Positions 42,539 to 50,816 of a stretch of 64,000 nucleotides of DNA are shown here, one piece after another; position 1 is the first letter of the stretch; every line of letters begins with the position of its first letter. This DNA is from Microterricola viridarii (GTDB lineage Bacteria; Actinomycetota; Actinomycetes; Actinomycetales; Microbacteriaceae). Location: assembly GCF_001542775.1 (NCBI RefSeq), contig NZ_CP014145.1:1612001-1676000 (forward strand). The letters run 5' to 3'. The translations under genes and the position numbers were made by a program. The notes beneath the pieces were generated by a model that saw only the letters and a list, made by a program, of their open reading frames with translations, made no database searches and was not told the DNA's origin.

Positions 42539-43544
42539 CGTCGTCTCCCCGGGTCACGGTGATCTGGCCATCCGCTTCGAGGGTGCGGATGGCGCGGACG
42601 ACCTCGGCGCGGGCCTCCTCGACCTGCGAGAGGCGCAGCGGTCCCGTGGAGAGGATCTCGTCGTCGAGCACGTCGCGGTTGCGCTCGGACATGTTGCTGC
42701 GGATCATCTCCGACACCGGCTCCGACGCGCCCTTCATGGCGACGGCCAAGACGCGGACGTCGATGCCGCGCAACAGCTGCTGCACATCGCGTCGTTCCAG
42801 TCGCACGATGTCCTCGAACGTGAGCATGCGCGAGCGCAGCTCCTCGGCCAGTACCGGGTCGCGCAGTTCCAGGCCTTCGAGCACGGCACGCTCGGTGGCG
42901 AGGTCGGAGCGGTTGATGATCTCGACGAGGGGCTGGATGCCGCCGACGACGTCGAAGCTGTCGCGGGAGGAGACGACGGCGCCCGTGCGCAGCTTGAGGG
43001 TGTCGGCGAGGATCCGCACGGCTTCCGGGGTGGCCACGCCCATGGTGGCGATGCACTGGGCCACGTCGGTGCGGGCGGATTCCTCGAATCCGGCGAGCAC
43101 GGCAGAGGCGTGCTCCGGCCGGAGGTGGGCGAGCACGAGGGCAGCGGTCTGCGGCAGCTCATCGGAGAGCAGCGCCTGCACGTGGCTGGACTCCGCGGCA
43201 TCCAGGAACTCGAAGGCCCGGCCGGCCATGGTGGAGGCCACGCGGCTCATCACCCCGGCTGCCTTCTCGGCGCCGAAAGACGCCTCAAGCAGGCCGACCG
43301 CGAAGTCGCGCCCGCCGCGGGTCTGGTGCAGGCCGCGGGTGGCCAGCGTGTGGAACTCGGCGAGCGTCTGCTCGGCGACCTGGGCATCGACGCGACGCAG
43401 CCGGATGATCTCGCCGGCGATCTCCTCCGCCTCGTGCTCGTCGAACTGCTTCATCACGGCGGCCGCGCGCAGCGGGTCCATGTTCATCAACACGACGGCG
43501 GCCTTCTGCGCACCGCTCAGCGTTGCACCCTTGGCGACGTTCAT
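42522..43544 (-). CDS. fliG: Flagellar motor switch protein FliG
   Basis: 340 residues with the three armadillo-like domains. The N-terminus GAQKAAVVLMNMDPLRAAAVMKQFDEHEAEEI binds FliF. The C-terminal torque helix has the conserved charged pattern LRSRMLTFEDIVRLERRDVQQLLRGI and RNMSERNRDVLDDEI-like residues that interact with MotA. ATGA overlap with fliF. Confidence 0.96.
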   Translation of the reverse strand: MNVAKGATLSGAQKAAVVLMNMDPLRAAAVMKQFDEHEAEEIAGEIIRLRRVDAQVAEQTLAEFHTLATRGLHQTRGGRDFAVGLLEASFGAEKAAGVMSRVASTMAGRAFEFLDAAESSHVQALLSDELPQTAALVLAHLRPEHASAVLAGFEESARTDVAQCIATMGVATPEAVRILADTLKLRTGAVVSSRDSFDVVGGIQPLVEIINRSDLATERAVLEGLELRDPVLAEELRSRMLTFEDIVRLERRDVQQLLRGIDVRVLAVAMKGASEPVSEMIRSNMSERNRDVLDDEILSTGPLRLSQVEEARAEVVRAIRTLEADGQITVTRGDDDAYLD

Positions 43545-45127
43545 ACCGATGCCTTGTCATCCATGAGCGCCCGCAGGTACTCGGCGGTCTTCTTGGGGTC
43601 CCGCTCTGCAAGTCGCTCGATCTCGGAGCGGGTGCGGTCGGCATCCGGTGCGACGGGCAGCACCTCGGTCTCCAGCTCCAGCGGCACGGTCGGGGCCTGC
43701 AGCATCAGGGGGTGCTCCGGCACCTCCAGCGCCTGACGGGCTGCCTCGAGTTCTGCCTCGTCGACGGCCTCGCGGCGGGCGCGCCGCGAGCGGCTCACCA
43801 GCACCGCGGCCAGGACGATCAGCAGGAGCGCGGTGAGGGCGATGATCGCGGTCCGCACGATCTCGGTGAGCTGCTCGCCGGCGGCCGCGTCCTTGGCGTC
43901 GGTGAGCGCCTGCTGTGCCGCGGCTGCCCCACTGGCGTCGAAGGTCATGTACTCGACGGTGACCGTGTCACCACGGGCCACGTCAATGCCGGCCGCGGCC
44001 GAGACGAGCGCCCGCAGGTTGCGGATGTTCACGGTTCCGGGAACGTCGTCGTTGACGGCGACGGAGACCGACTGGCGGCTGAGCGTGCCGGCCGGGATCG
44101 TGCGCGTCTCGGTGACCTTGTCGATCGCGTTGTTGCGGGTGACCGACTCGGAGTTGTACGTGCCGTCGCCGCCCGTGCCGCCCGGCACAGCGATGTTGTC
44201 CGGCCCGAGCACCCCGGCCCCGGCTCCGCCGGTTCCGGTGTAGGTCTCTGTGTCGCGGGATTCGTTCAGTGACGTGATCGTCTCCGGCGCGGTGAACGTC
44301 TCAGCGGTGCGCTCGGCCGATTCGGTGCTGACGTCGGCGGCGACGACGACGGTGGCGTTTCCGGCGCCGACGACCTTGTCGAGCATCGTCTGCACGGAGT
44401 CGCGCACGCGGGTCTCATAGTCGCTGGCGAGTTTGCCCGCTCCGCCGGTCGGGCCGCCGCCGACGGCGGAGAGCACGGTGCCGGCCGAGTCGATCACGGC
44501 GACGTCCGTCGACTTCATGCCCTCGATCGATGCCGAGGTGAGGTGCACGATCGCCTGCACCTGGTCTGCGCCGAGCGTGACGCCGCGGTTGGTCTCAATG
44601 AACACGGATGCCGTCGGCGCCTCCTTCTCGGCGGCGAAGACGGTCTCCTGCGGGATGGCGAGGCGCACAGACGCGGTCTTCACGCCGGTCAGCGCGCCGA
44701 TCGTCGCGGCGAGCTCGCCCTCGAGGGCCCGCTTGTAGGTCACGGACTGCTGGAACTCGGAGGTGGTGACGCCCATCTTGTCGAGCAGCGAGTATCCCCC
44801 GCTGCTCGAGCTCGGCAGCCCGGCCGCGGCGGCCTTGAGGCGCTGAGCGTAGACGTCGTCCTGCGGCACGAGGATGCTGGAGCCGCCATCGCTGAGCTGG
44901 TACTGGATGGAGTCGGACTGGAGCTGCTCGACGATCGCACTCGCGTCGGCGGCCTGCAGGCCGGTGAACAGCGGGGCGTATGACGGCCGGCTGAGCCAGA
45001 TGCCCAGGCCGGCGACGCCGAGCACCAGCACGGCGACGGCGAGCAGCGCGATCGTGCGCTGTGCGACGGTGAATTCGCGCAGACCTGCGGTGAAGCGCTG
45101 CAGCGCGGAGGTGACCTGCCGCGGCAT
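43541..45127 (-). CDS. fliF: Flagellar MS-ring protein FliF
   Basis: 528 residues. Membrane helices at ~24-46 (IALLAVAVLVLGVAGLGIWL) and ~435-455 (IIALTALLLIVLAAVLV) flank the periplasm-side ring-building domains (SPLFTGL-type start, GVKTASVRLAIPQETVF). The C-terminal cytoplasmic tail (RSEIERLAERDPKKTAEYLRALM) binds FliG. It forms the MS ring on which the motor and export apparatus assemble. TAATG overlap with fliE. Confidence 0.97.
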   Translation of the reverse strand: MPRQVTSALQRFTAGLREFTVAQRTIALLAVAVLVLGVAGLGIWLSRPSYAPLFTGLQAADASAIVEQLQSDSIQYQLSDGGSSILVPQDDVYAQRLKAAAAGLPSSSSGGYSLLDKMGVTTSEFQQSVTYKRALEGELAATIGALTGVKTASVRLAIPQETVFAAEKEAPTASVFIETNRGVTLGADQVQAIVHLTSASIEGMKSTDVAVIDSAGTVLSAVGGGPTGGAGKLASDYETRVRDSVQTMLDKVVGAGNATVVVAADVSTESAERTAETFTAPETITSLNESRDTETYTGTGGAGAGVLGPDNIAVPGGTGGDGTYNSESVTRNNAIDKVTETRTIPAGTLSRQSVSVAVNDDVPGTVNIRNLRALVSAAAGIDVARGDTVTVEYMTFDASGAAAAQQALTDAKDAAAGEQLTEIVRTAIIALTALLLIVLAAVLVSRSRRARREAVDEAELEAARQALEVPEHPLMLQAPTVPLELETEVLPVAPDADRTRSEIERLAERDPKKTAEYLRALMDDKASV

Positions 45128-45447
45128 TAGGCCTGCATCCTCATGATCTCGTTGAAGGCGTCGACACCCTTGTTGCGCACGGCGGCGACGAGTTCGACGG
45201 TCACCTGTGCCCTGGTCGACGCGATCGTGGCGGCGTGGATGTCGGTGAGGTCACCGGTGACGGCGCGCAGGGAGAGCTCGCTCGATGCGGTCTGCACCTG
45301 CTGCATGTTCTCGACGGCGCCGCTGAGCGCCGTGGCGAACCCGGCTCCCCCGCTGGCCGCCGGTGCGGCGGCCTGGTCGATGTAGCCGCTCGGACGCACG
45401 CCCTGAACCGCTCCAGCGCCGATTGCGTCAATGGGTCCGATGGGCAT
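45127..45447 (-). CDS. fliE: Flagellar hook-basal body junction protein FliE
   Basis: 106 residues. Helical C-terminus (VTGDLTDIHAATIASTRAQVTVELVAAVRNKGVDAFNEIMRMQ) is the family signature. It joins the MS ring to the rod and is the first exported substrate. ATG at 45447 overlaps the flgC TAA; a longer upstream frame inside flgC is spurious. Confidence 0.95.
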   Translation of the reverse strand: MPIGPIDAIGAGAVQGVRPSGYIDQAAAPAASGGAGFATALSGAVENMQQVQTASSELSLRAVTGDLTDIHAATIASTRAQVTVELVAAVRNKGVDAFNEIMRMQA

Positions 45448-45836
45448 TAGCCACGTCCGATCTGGAGGGCTGCCTGGTAGCTCTCCTTGGCTCTGTCGAC
45501 GACAGCGGCGTTGGCCTGGTAGCCGCGCTGCGCCATGATCAGCTGCCCCATCTGGGCGCCGAGGTCGATCTCTGGGTAGCGCACGTATCCGTTGGCGTCG
45601 GCCAGCGGGTGCTCTGGATCGTGCACCATGCGGCCCTCTGCGTCGCCGAGCGCGGTGCCCGCGACGAAGACGCCGCCGTCGGCACCTTCCTGGGCGAGCA
45701 CGTAGCGCTCCTGGAACGCGGCACCGTCTGTCGAGGTGACGGTGTTGATGTTGGCGATGTTGTCGGAGATCGCGTCGAGCCACTTGCGGTGCACGTTCAG
45801 GGCCGAGCCGGCGATTCCAATTGCGTCAAAAGTCAT
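45447..45836 (-). CDS. flgC: Proximal rod protein FlgC
   Basis: 129 residues. N-terminal IAGSALNVHRKWLDAISDNIANINTVTS and C-terminal YPEIDLGAQMGQLIMAQRGYQANAAVVDRAKE are typical rod signatures. 14 bp after flgB. ATG start preceded by CGGGGGAGCGGG as ribosome binding region. Confidence 0.95.
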   Translation of the reverse strand: MTFDAIGIAGSALNVHRKWLDAISDNIANINTVTSTDGAAFQERYVLAQEGADGGVFVAGTALGDAEGRMVHDPEHPLADANGYVRYPEIDLGAQMGQLIMAQRGYQANAAVVDRAKESYQAALQIGRG

Positions 45837-45850
45837 GTCCCGCTCCCCCG

Positions 45851-46192
45851 TTAGTTGCTTCTCATCGCGCTGCGCACACTCGTGAACTGGCCCTCGATCG
45901 CCCGTGAGGCGAACTGGAAGCGCAGCACGGTGTCGATGTTCGAGAGCGTCTCGGTATCGAGGTTGACGTTGTTGCCGTTGAGCTTCGTCGGCTCGAGTGA
46001 GCGCTCCGTCGTGGCGTCAGCGTGCCCGTCACCACGGGCGATCGAGCTGGCCAGTGCGCCCTCGAATGCAACCCGCTTGGCCGTGTAGCCGGCGGTGTTG
46101 ATGTTGGCGATGTTGTCTGCGATGGTGCGTTGGCGCAGGGCCAGGCCATCCAGAGCGCTGGAGATCGCGGAGAAGCTCACGGAATCGAACAC
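45851..46192 (-). CDS. flgB: Proximal rod protein FlgB
   Basis: 113 residues. SSALDGLALRQRTIADNIANINTAGYTAKRVAFE and the C-terminal LSNIDTVLRFQFASRAIEGQFTSVRSAM match FlgB. GTG start with AAGGA six bases upstream. First gene of the long flgB-flgE operon, with a 77-nt leader from the sigma-28-type promoter at 46276-46302. Confidence 0.95.
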   Translation of the reverse strand: MFDSVSFSAISSALDGLALRQRTIADNIANINTAGYTAKRVAFEGALASSIARGDGHADATTERSLEPTKLNGNNVNLDTETLSNIDTVLRFQFASRAIEGQFTSVRSAMRSN

Positions 46193-46275
46193 ATTCGTCC
46201 TTCATGACGGCGATGCGAGTGACAGGTGGCCGATCCGTGGCCGAAGGAGGCGAGCAATCCGTGCTCATAACTCAC

Positions 46276-46302
46276 AATCGGCCGCTCGGGTCGATCCGTT
46301 AG
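46276..46302 (-). promoter_or_regulatory. Sigma-28/FliA-type promoter before flgB
   Basis: Minus strand: CTAACGGA, 11 nt, GGCCGATT. The -35 is identical to that of fliC and the -10 nearly so. This drives the basal-body operon, which in enterobacteria is instead under FlhDC and sigma-70. Confidence 0.72.
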
Positions 46303-46308
46303 TGTTCG

Positions 46309-46346
46309 CGCGCACGCAATTGTTGTGCGCGCACAATTCGTGCGCG
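46309..46346. promoter_or_regulatory. Large palindrome abutting the flgB promoter
   Basis: Arms CGCGCACGCAATTGT (46309-46323) and ACAATTCGTGCGCG (46333-46346) are complementary except for one extra C, and the centre holds a perfect 14-bp palindrome TTGTGCGCGCACAA (46323-46336). It is 6 bp upstream of the -35 and 8 bp after the fliT-like stop. It could be an operator for a dimeric regulator or a terminator of the fliC-fliT transcript. Confidence 0.55.
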
Positions 46347-46354
46347 GGCCGGGC

Positions 46355-46720
46355 TCAGCCGGAGACGTCGAGGTAGACGGATGACGCGGCCGCGCGCGGG
46401 CGCGGCACGGAGCGCAGCGCCTCGAGGTGCCGCAGCACGTCGGCGCGCTCGGCGAGCAGCTCGGCCTCGCGCTCGTTCTGCCGTTGGTAGAGGGCGTCGG
46501 CGCGTTCGCGCAGGGATTCGGGGAGCACGGGCAGCTGAGCGGGAGCGCTCCACATGCCGCTGCCGGCAAAGGAGACATGGCTCGCGTCGTCGCCGACGCT
46601 GTCGGCCGGGCCGAGCTCGGCCTCCGATTCGGCGGCCGGCTCGATCTCCAGCTCGGATTCCAGCTCGGTCAGGACGCGTGCCCAGAGTTCCTCGGCCACC
46701 TCCGTCGCGCGGGCCGGCAC
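46355..46720 (-). CDS. FliT-like small flagellar protein (tentative)
   Basis: 121 residues from the GTG at 46720; a TTG at 46738 overlapping fliS is another option. Acidic middle (LTELESELEIEPAAESEAELG) and a helical C-terminus (LPESLRERADALYQRQNEREAELLAERADVLRHLEAL). Position directly after fliS and the helical character fit FliT, the chaperone of FliD, but similarity is too weak to be sure. It could equally be an unrelated operon member. Confidence 0.5.
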   Translation of the reverse strand: MPARATEVAEELWARVLTELESELEIEPAAESEAELGPADSVGDDASHVSFAGSGMWSAPAQLPVLPESLRERADALYQRQNEREAELLAERADVLRHLEALRSVPRPRAAASSVYLDVSG

Positions 46721-46730
46721 GCTCTGCGGT

Positions 46731-47297
46731 CTAGGCAATGCCGATCGCTCCCGTGCCCGTGGCGGACGGTCCGGCCGGCAGGATGGCCGCGGCATCGTGC
46801 CAGGCCAGCCGCAGCGGCTCGAGCAGCGCGATGGATTCGCGGGTGCGGGCGATGTCGCGGTGGATGTTGGCCATGACGAGGGCGTTGGTGACGTACGTGT
46901 ACAGCGCCAGCAGGCCGTCGGCGCCGTCCCAGACGTCGAGCTTCAGCGACCCGCTCAGCTCGGCCAGGATGGCCTGGGCGTGCTGCAGCTGTTCGCTCGC
47001 GACGCCCCAGTTCTCGACCGACTGCGCCTGCTCCGCCCGGTTGAGGTCGAGCAGCAGCCGGTCGTAGAGCATGGTGAGCAGCCGCACCGGCGTCGCCGAC
47101 AGCACGGCGTCGCGGTTGAGTTGCGCAGCACGGTCGGCGGCGCCGCGCTCTGCGGCCGGTCGGCGCAGCGGCACCGGCATCGCCGCGCCGGCGAGCTGGC
47201 CGAGCGGGGTGACGGGCGCCAGGCCCGCTGCGGGTGCGGCCGGGGGCGTGACGTCGACGGGCTGTGCGGCAGTCTCGGGGGTGACGATCAGCTTCAC
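46731..47297 (-). CDS. fliS: Flagellin export chaperone FliS
   Basis: 188 residues, longer than usual because of ~55 Pro/Ala-rich N-terminal residues. The FliS core begins around residue 58 (AQLNRDAVLSATPVRLLTMLYDRLLLDLNRAEQA) and continues with the four-helix bundle (LYTYVTNALVMANIHRDIARTRESIALLEPLRLAW). It binds the flagellin C-terminus in the cytosol. ATGA overlap with fliD. Confidence 0.93.
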   Translation of the reverse strand: MKLIVTPETAAQPVDVTPPAAPAAGLAPVTPLGQLAGAAMPVPLRRPAAERGAADRAAQLNRDAVLSATPVRLLTMLYDRLLLDLNRAEQAQSVENWGVASEQLQHAQAILAELSGSLKLDVWDGADGLLALYTYVTNALVMANIHRDIARTRESIALLEPLRLAWHDAAAILPAGPSATGTGAIGIA

Positions 47298-48670
47298 TGC
47301 GAGTTCCCGGAGTTCAGGCCGGCCAGCTGCGAGCCGATCCAGGAGGACTGCGCGTTCAGCTTGCTGAGCTGCACCTCGAGCGCCGAGTAGGTGCGCTTGA
47401 GGGTGTCCTCTCGCAACGCCAGGCGGCGGTCCCAGTCTGCGATCTGGGTGGTGATGTCCTTGGAGAGGGCCGTCTGCCCGGTGATCTTCGCCGTGATCTG
47501 GCCGTCGTACTTGTCGGAGGCGAGGCGGGCGGCCTCCTCAAGGCGGGTCGTGATCACGGTGAGCGCGTTCTGCGTGGCCGCCGGGTCTGCGGCCAGTGAC
47601 TTCGCGAACTTCTCGGCGTCGAACTCCATCCGGCCGCCCTTGGTGATGCTGATGCCGAACTCGGACGGCGAGCGGCCGTTGATGGGTGCGGATGCCGCAT
47701 TCATCAGCTTCTGCTCGGCATCGCGCACGGTGCTGTCGGAGCTGAACACGCCGCCCGTCACGACGGGCTTGCCGTCGGCGCCCGTCGTTGTCGTGAGCGT
47801 GCGCTTCGTTGCGATGAAGTCGAAGATCTCGTTGAGCTTGCCGATGAGCGTCTCGGCGACCTTGCCGATGGCCTTGTCGTCACGGGCGACGGTGACAGTG
47901 ATCGGCGTCGCGCTCGTAGCGGTGACGGCCACGCTGATGCCGGGCACCAGGTCCGTGAAGGTGTTGCTGCTTGACGTGATGGTCTGCGCGGCGGCCGTGC
48001 CCTTCCAGAGGGTGACCTCGGCGTTCTCGGCGCTGCGGATCGTGGTGGCGGTCAGCTGGCCGGCGGTGCCGGCGGTGACGGCCGCCTTGGTGCCGTCGTA
48101 GACGGTGAATGCGCCTGCTGTTCCCGACTCCTTGGCCGTGAGCTGCAGGCGGTAGAGGGTGTCGCCGGTCACGGCGTCAACACCGGAGGCGACACGAGTG
48201 GCCTGCACACCGGCATCCGCGGCGTTGATGGCCGAGACGACGTCGAACAGCGACGACGACTCAGCGGTGATCTCGGTCAGCGTGCCGTCGGCCGACTTGA
48301 CGGTGAGCACGGGCGGGTCAGTCGGCCAGGTGGCCATGGCGTCGGTCACGAGCTGCTGCGATTGCGCCAGCTTCTCGACGGTGACATCGAGCTGCGTGGC
48401 CCCGGCACCCTTGCTGACCGTGACGGTGGCGGACTTGTCGGAGCTGCTGGCCGTGTAGAGGTCGAGGGCGTCCGGCTTCATGCCGTTCTTGCCCAGCTCC
48501 GCGAGGGCCGCGACCGAGCTGTTCAAGGTCTGGAGCGACTTGAGGTAGTTCTGCGTGGAGACGTACTTGTTCTGCAGGAGGTTCTGCGGGATCGCCTCGA
48601 CAGCCATCAACGACTTGATGAGATCCGCGGTGTTGAGCCCGCTGACGAGTCCGCCGAGAGAGATTCCCAT
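47294..48670 (-). CDS. fliD: Flagellar filament cap protein FliD
   Basis: 458 residues. N-terminal GLVSGLNTADLIKSLMAVEAIPQNLLQNKY and C-terminal coiled coil (LALREDTLKRTYSALEVQLSKLNAQSSWIGSQLAGL) match FliD; the Thr/Ala-rich middle is the exposed domain. It caps the filament and folds incoming flagellin. Separated from fliC by a strong terminator, but no sigma-28-type site is seen before it, so readthrough or an unseen promoter must serve it. Confidence 0.95.
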   Translation of the reverse strand: MGISLGGLVSGLNTADLIKSLMAVEAIPQNLLQNKYVSTQNYLKSLQTLNSSVAALAELGKNGMKPDALDLYTASSSDKSATVTVSKGAGATQLDVTVEKLAQSQQLVTDAMATWPTDPPVLTVKSADGTLTEITAESSSLFDVVSAINAADAGVQATRVASGVDAVTGDTLYRLQLTAKESGTAGAFTVYDGTKAAVTAGTAGQLTATTIRSAENAEVTLWKGTAAAQTITSSSNTFTDLVPGISVAVTATSATPITVTVARDDKAIGKVAETLIGKLNEIFDFIATKRTLTTTTGADGKPVVTGGVFSSDSTVRDAEQKLMNAASAPINGRSPSEFGISITKGGRMEFDAEKFAKSLAADPAATQNALTVITTRLEEAARLASDKYDGQITAKITGQTALSKDITTQIADWDRRLALREDTLKRTYSALEVQLSKLNAQSSWIGSQLAGLNSGNSQ

Positions 48671-48732
48671 GAGTTCTGCCTTCGCGTTTCGACTGTCGCG
48701 CGTTCCTGCCGCGCGGGTGGATACTGCACGAG

Positions 48733-48776
48733 GGCCGGTGCGGGGCGAGACAGGTCTGTCACGCCCGGCACCGGCC
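48733..48776 (-). terminator. Strong hairpin after fliC
   Basis: Long near-perfect palindrome: GGCCGGTGC...GCACCGGCC arms with inner GACAG/CTGTC, about 20 base pairs in total. It lies 57 bp after the fliC stop. It would attenuate transcription into fliD and help make flagellin mRNA more abundant. Confidence 0.75.
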
Positions 48777-48832
48777 GTCGTTGTGTAGCGATGCTCTACT
48801 GCTGGTCAGATGCGGCGTGTTGCCGCGCCTGG

Positions 48833-49669
48833 CTAGCGGAGGAGCTGGAGAACGCCCTGGTTGGACTGGTTCGCCTGCGCGAGCATGGCGGTACCGGCCT
48901 GCGACAGCACGTTCGAGCGGGTGTACTTGACCATCTCGGACGCCATGTCGGTGTCGCGGATGCGCGACTCGGCAGCCGAGAGGTTCTCCTTCGACACGTT
49001 GAGGCTCTTGATGGTCGACTCGAAGCGGTTCTGCTGCGCACCGAGGTCGGCGCGAGCGGTCGAGACCGCGGTGATGTGTCCGTCGAGGGCCGTGATCGTT
49101 GCCAGCGCAGCGGTCTTGTCGGCGAAGCCGGCAGTGGCGAGCGTGGTAACAGCCGCACCGATCGTCGAGACGTTGGTGAGGTTGACCGCGATCTGGTCCT
49201 CAGCGGCAACGCCGCCGGCGCCGACCTGGAAGGTCAGGCTGGCGTTGGAGCCATCGAGCAGCTTGATGCCGTTGAAGTTGGTCGACGCACCGATACGCGT
49301 GAGCTCTGCACCCAGCGCGGTGACCTCGGTTGCGATGGCCTCACGCGACTTCGCGTTGTTCGAGTCGTTGCCGGACTGCACGGCGAGGTCACGAACGCGC
49401 TGCAGGATGGAGTGCACCTCGGTCAGGGCGCCTTCAGCGGTCTGGATGACGCTGATGCCGTCCTGTGCGTTGCGAGCGGCGACCGTGAGGCCACCGACCT
49501 GCGAACGCAGACCCTCGGAGATCGCGAGACCAGCTGCATCGTCGGCCGCACGGTTGATACGCAGACCACTGGAGAGCTTCTCCAGCGACTTCGACAGGTC
49601 GTTCTGCGTGATGGACAGGTTGCGGTACGAGTTGTTGGCCGCAATGTTGGTGTTGATCTGCATACCCAT
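48833..49669 (-). CDS. fliC: Flagellin
   Basis: 278 residues, a short flagellin with conserved D0/D1 ends (MQINTNIAANNSYRNLSITQNDLSKSLEKLSSGLRINRAADDAAGLAISE; C-terminal NVLSQAGTAMLAQANQSNQGVLQLLR) and little exposed D2/D3 domain. ATG at 49669 with GGAGGA seven bases upstream. Transcribed from a sigma-28-type promoter with a ~55-nt leader that contains two candidate CsrA sites. Only flagellin gene in the window. Confidence 0.98.
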   Translation of the reverse strand: MGMQINTNIAANNSYRNLSITQNDLSKSLEKLSSGLRINRAADDAAGLAISEGLRSQVGGLTVAARNAQDGISVIQTAEGALTEVHSILQRVRDLAVQSGNDSNNAKSREAIATEVTALGAELTRIGASTNFNGIKLLDGSNASLTFQVGAGGVAAEDQIAVNLTNVSTIGAAVTTLATAGFADKTAALATITALDGHITAVSTARADLGAQQNRFESTIKSLNVSKENLSAAESRIRDTDMASEMVKYTRSNVLSQAGTAMLAQANQSNQGVLQLLR

Positions 49670-49676
49670 GATGAAT

Positions 49677-49719
49677 TCCTCCGTGAGTGGGTTTCGGTAC
49701 ACCGGCCCATCCGTGGGCC
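49677..49719 (-). promoter_or_regulatory. Candidate CsrA-binding leader of flagellin mRNA
   Basis: In the RNA, GGCCCA-CGGA-UGGGCC (49719 down to 49704) folds into a 6-bp hairpin with GGA in the tetraloop, the classic CsrA target. A second GGA is in ACGGAGGA, the ribosome binding site (49677-49684). This spacing of one upstream hairpin site and one overlapping the ribosome binding site mirrors the hag leader of Bacillus subtilis. Confidence 0.6.
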
Positions 49720-49731
49720 AGTACTTTGCAC

Positions 49732-49758
49732 AATCGACCGACCGGAGGCATCCGTTAG
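49732..49758 (-). promoter_or_regulatory. Sigma-28/FliA-type promoter before fliC
   Basis: Minus strand: CTAACGGA, 11 nt, GGTCGATT. It shares its -35 exactly with the flgB site. Expected transcription start is near 49725. Confidence 0.7.
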
Positions 49759-49791
49759 CGAGTCACGGAAAATTCTTGCCCGTGCGGGTGG

Positions 49792-50604
49792 CTAGCCGAC
49801 GTTGCTGATCAGCGAGGGAGCAGTGGCGGCCCGCGCGCCCTGGCCGAGGTGCTCCTCGAAGCGCGAGAGGTAGGCGACGCGGCGGGTCGCTGTGAGCTTG
49901 GGGTCCGGCACGCTCTGCACCTCTGCGTCGTCCGAGTAGCGCTCACCCAGCCCGTCGCGGATCAGCCGGAGCGCCTCTGAGCGCTGCTGCGAGACGGCGG
50001 AGTGGGTGATGCCCAGGTCTTCGGCGATCTCCTTGACGGTCCTGTCGTCGAAGTAGATGGCGCGCACAATCATGGCCATCCGCTCCGGCAGGGCGTCGAC
50101 GGCTGCGGTGACGAAGCGCTGCCGCTCGTCCAGCAGCAGGGACTCCTCCGGCGAGGTCATCTCGGAGACGAGGTATTCCGCCGTGCTGTCGTCGATGGTG
50201 GTGACGGTACGCGCCGCATCGGAGAGGGCGGCAGCCGCGGTCTCCCGGTCGACGCCGAGCGCTGCGGCCAGTTCATCGACGTTGGGAACCCGGCCGAGCG
50301 TGGCCGTCAACGTCTCGCGAGCGGAGACCGTCTCGGTGATCCGCTTGCGGGCGGAGCGCGTCGCCCAGTCGCTGGAGCGCATCTCATCGGCAAACGCGCC
50401 GAGGATGCGGGTGCGGGCGTAGGCACCGAACGGTATCCCCCGCTCGACATCGAAGTTGTCGGCGCACGTCACCAGCGCGAGCGCGCCGGCAGCGGCGAGG
50501 TCGTCCCGAGAGAGGTGACTTGCCCTGGCACAGACGTCGTTCACCAGGTAGCCGACAAGCGGCAGGTTGGCGACGACGAGATCATTGCGGTCCGCACGAT
50601 TCAC
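49792..50604 (-). CDS. fliA: Flagellar sigma factor (FliA/WhiG-type sigma-28)
   Basis: 270 residues from the GTG at 50604. Region 2 includes LPLVGYLVNDVCARASHLSRDDLAAAGALALVTCADNFDVERGIPFGAYARTRILGAFADEMR with the SSDWATRSAR 2.4/3.0 segment. Region 3 is VPNVDELAAALGVDRETAAAAL and region 4 LPERMAMIVRAIYFDDRTVKEIAEDLGITHSAVSQQRSEALRLIRD. This matches the sigma-28 group. No anti-sigma FlgM gene is recognisable nearby. It is 65 bp upstream of the fliC promoter in the same direction, and is the obvious reader of the five sites listed here. Confidence 0.92.
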   Translation of the reverse strand: MNRADRNDLVVANLPLVGYLVNDVCARASHLSRDDLAAAGALALVTCADNFDVERGIPFGAYARTRILGAFADEMRSSDWATRSARKRITETVSARETLTATLGRVPNVDELAAALGVDRETAAAALSDAARTVTTIDDSTAEYLVSEMTSPEESLLLDERQRFVTAAVDALPERMAMIVRAIYFDDRTVKEIAEDLGITHSAVSQQRSEALRLIRDGLGERYSDDAEVQSVPDPKLTATRRVAYLSRFEEHLGQGARAATAPSLISNVG

Positions 50605-50816
50605 AAATATCAATTCCTGCAATTGTGGCAGCGTGCAGGGTTCACGTACCGGTTTGGACGATTGACGCGGGTAATCGGGTCAGTTCCTCGGGTGTTCCAA
50701 CGCTAACAATGCATGGGGCTCGACACGCGGGGGAATGTCCCCCAATGAGGGTGTCCTCCAAAGTGACGACCCCCGTTCGGGGCCGCGCCCTTTCACGAAG
50801 GCCTCAGGCCCCGTCA

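Noticed and set aside
50692..50715. Another CTAACAAT ... CTCGACA site in the fliA-flgN spacer
   Set aside because: The spacing between the two boxes is about 7 bp instead of 11 and the -10 is a poor match.
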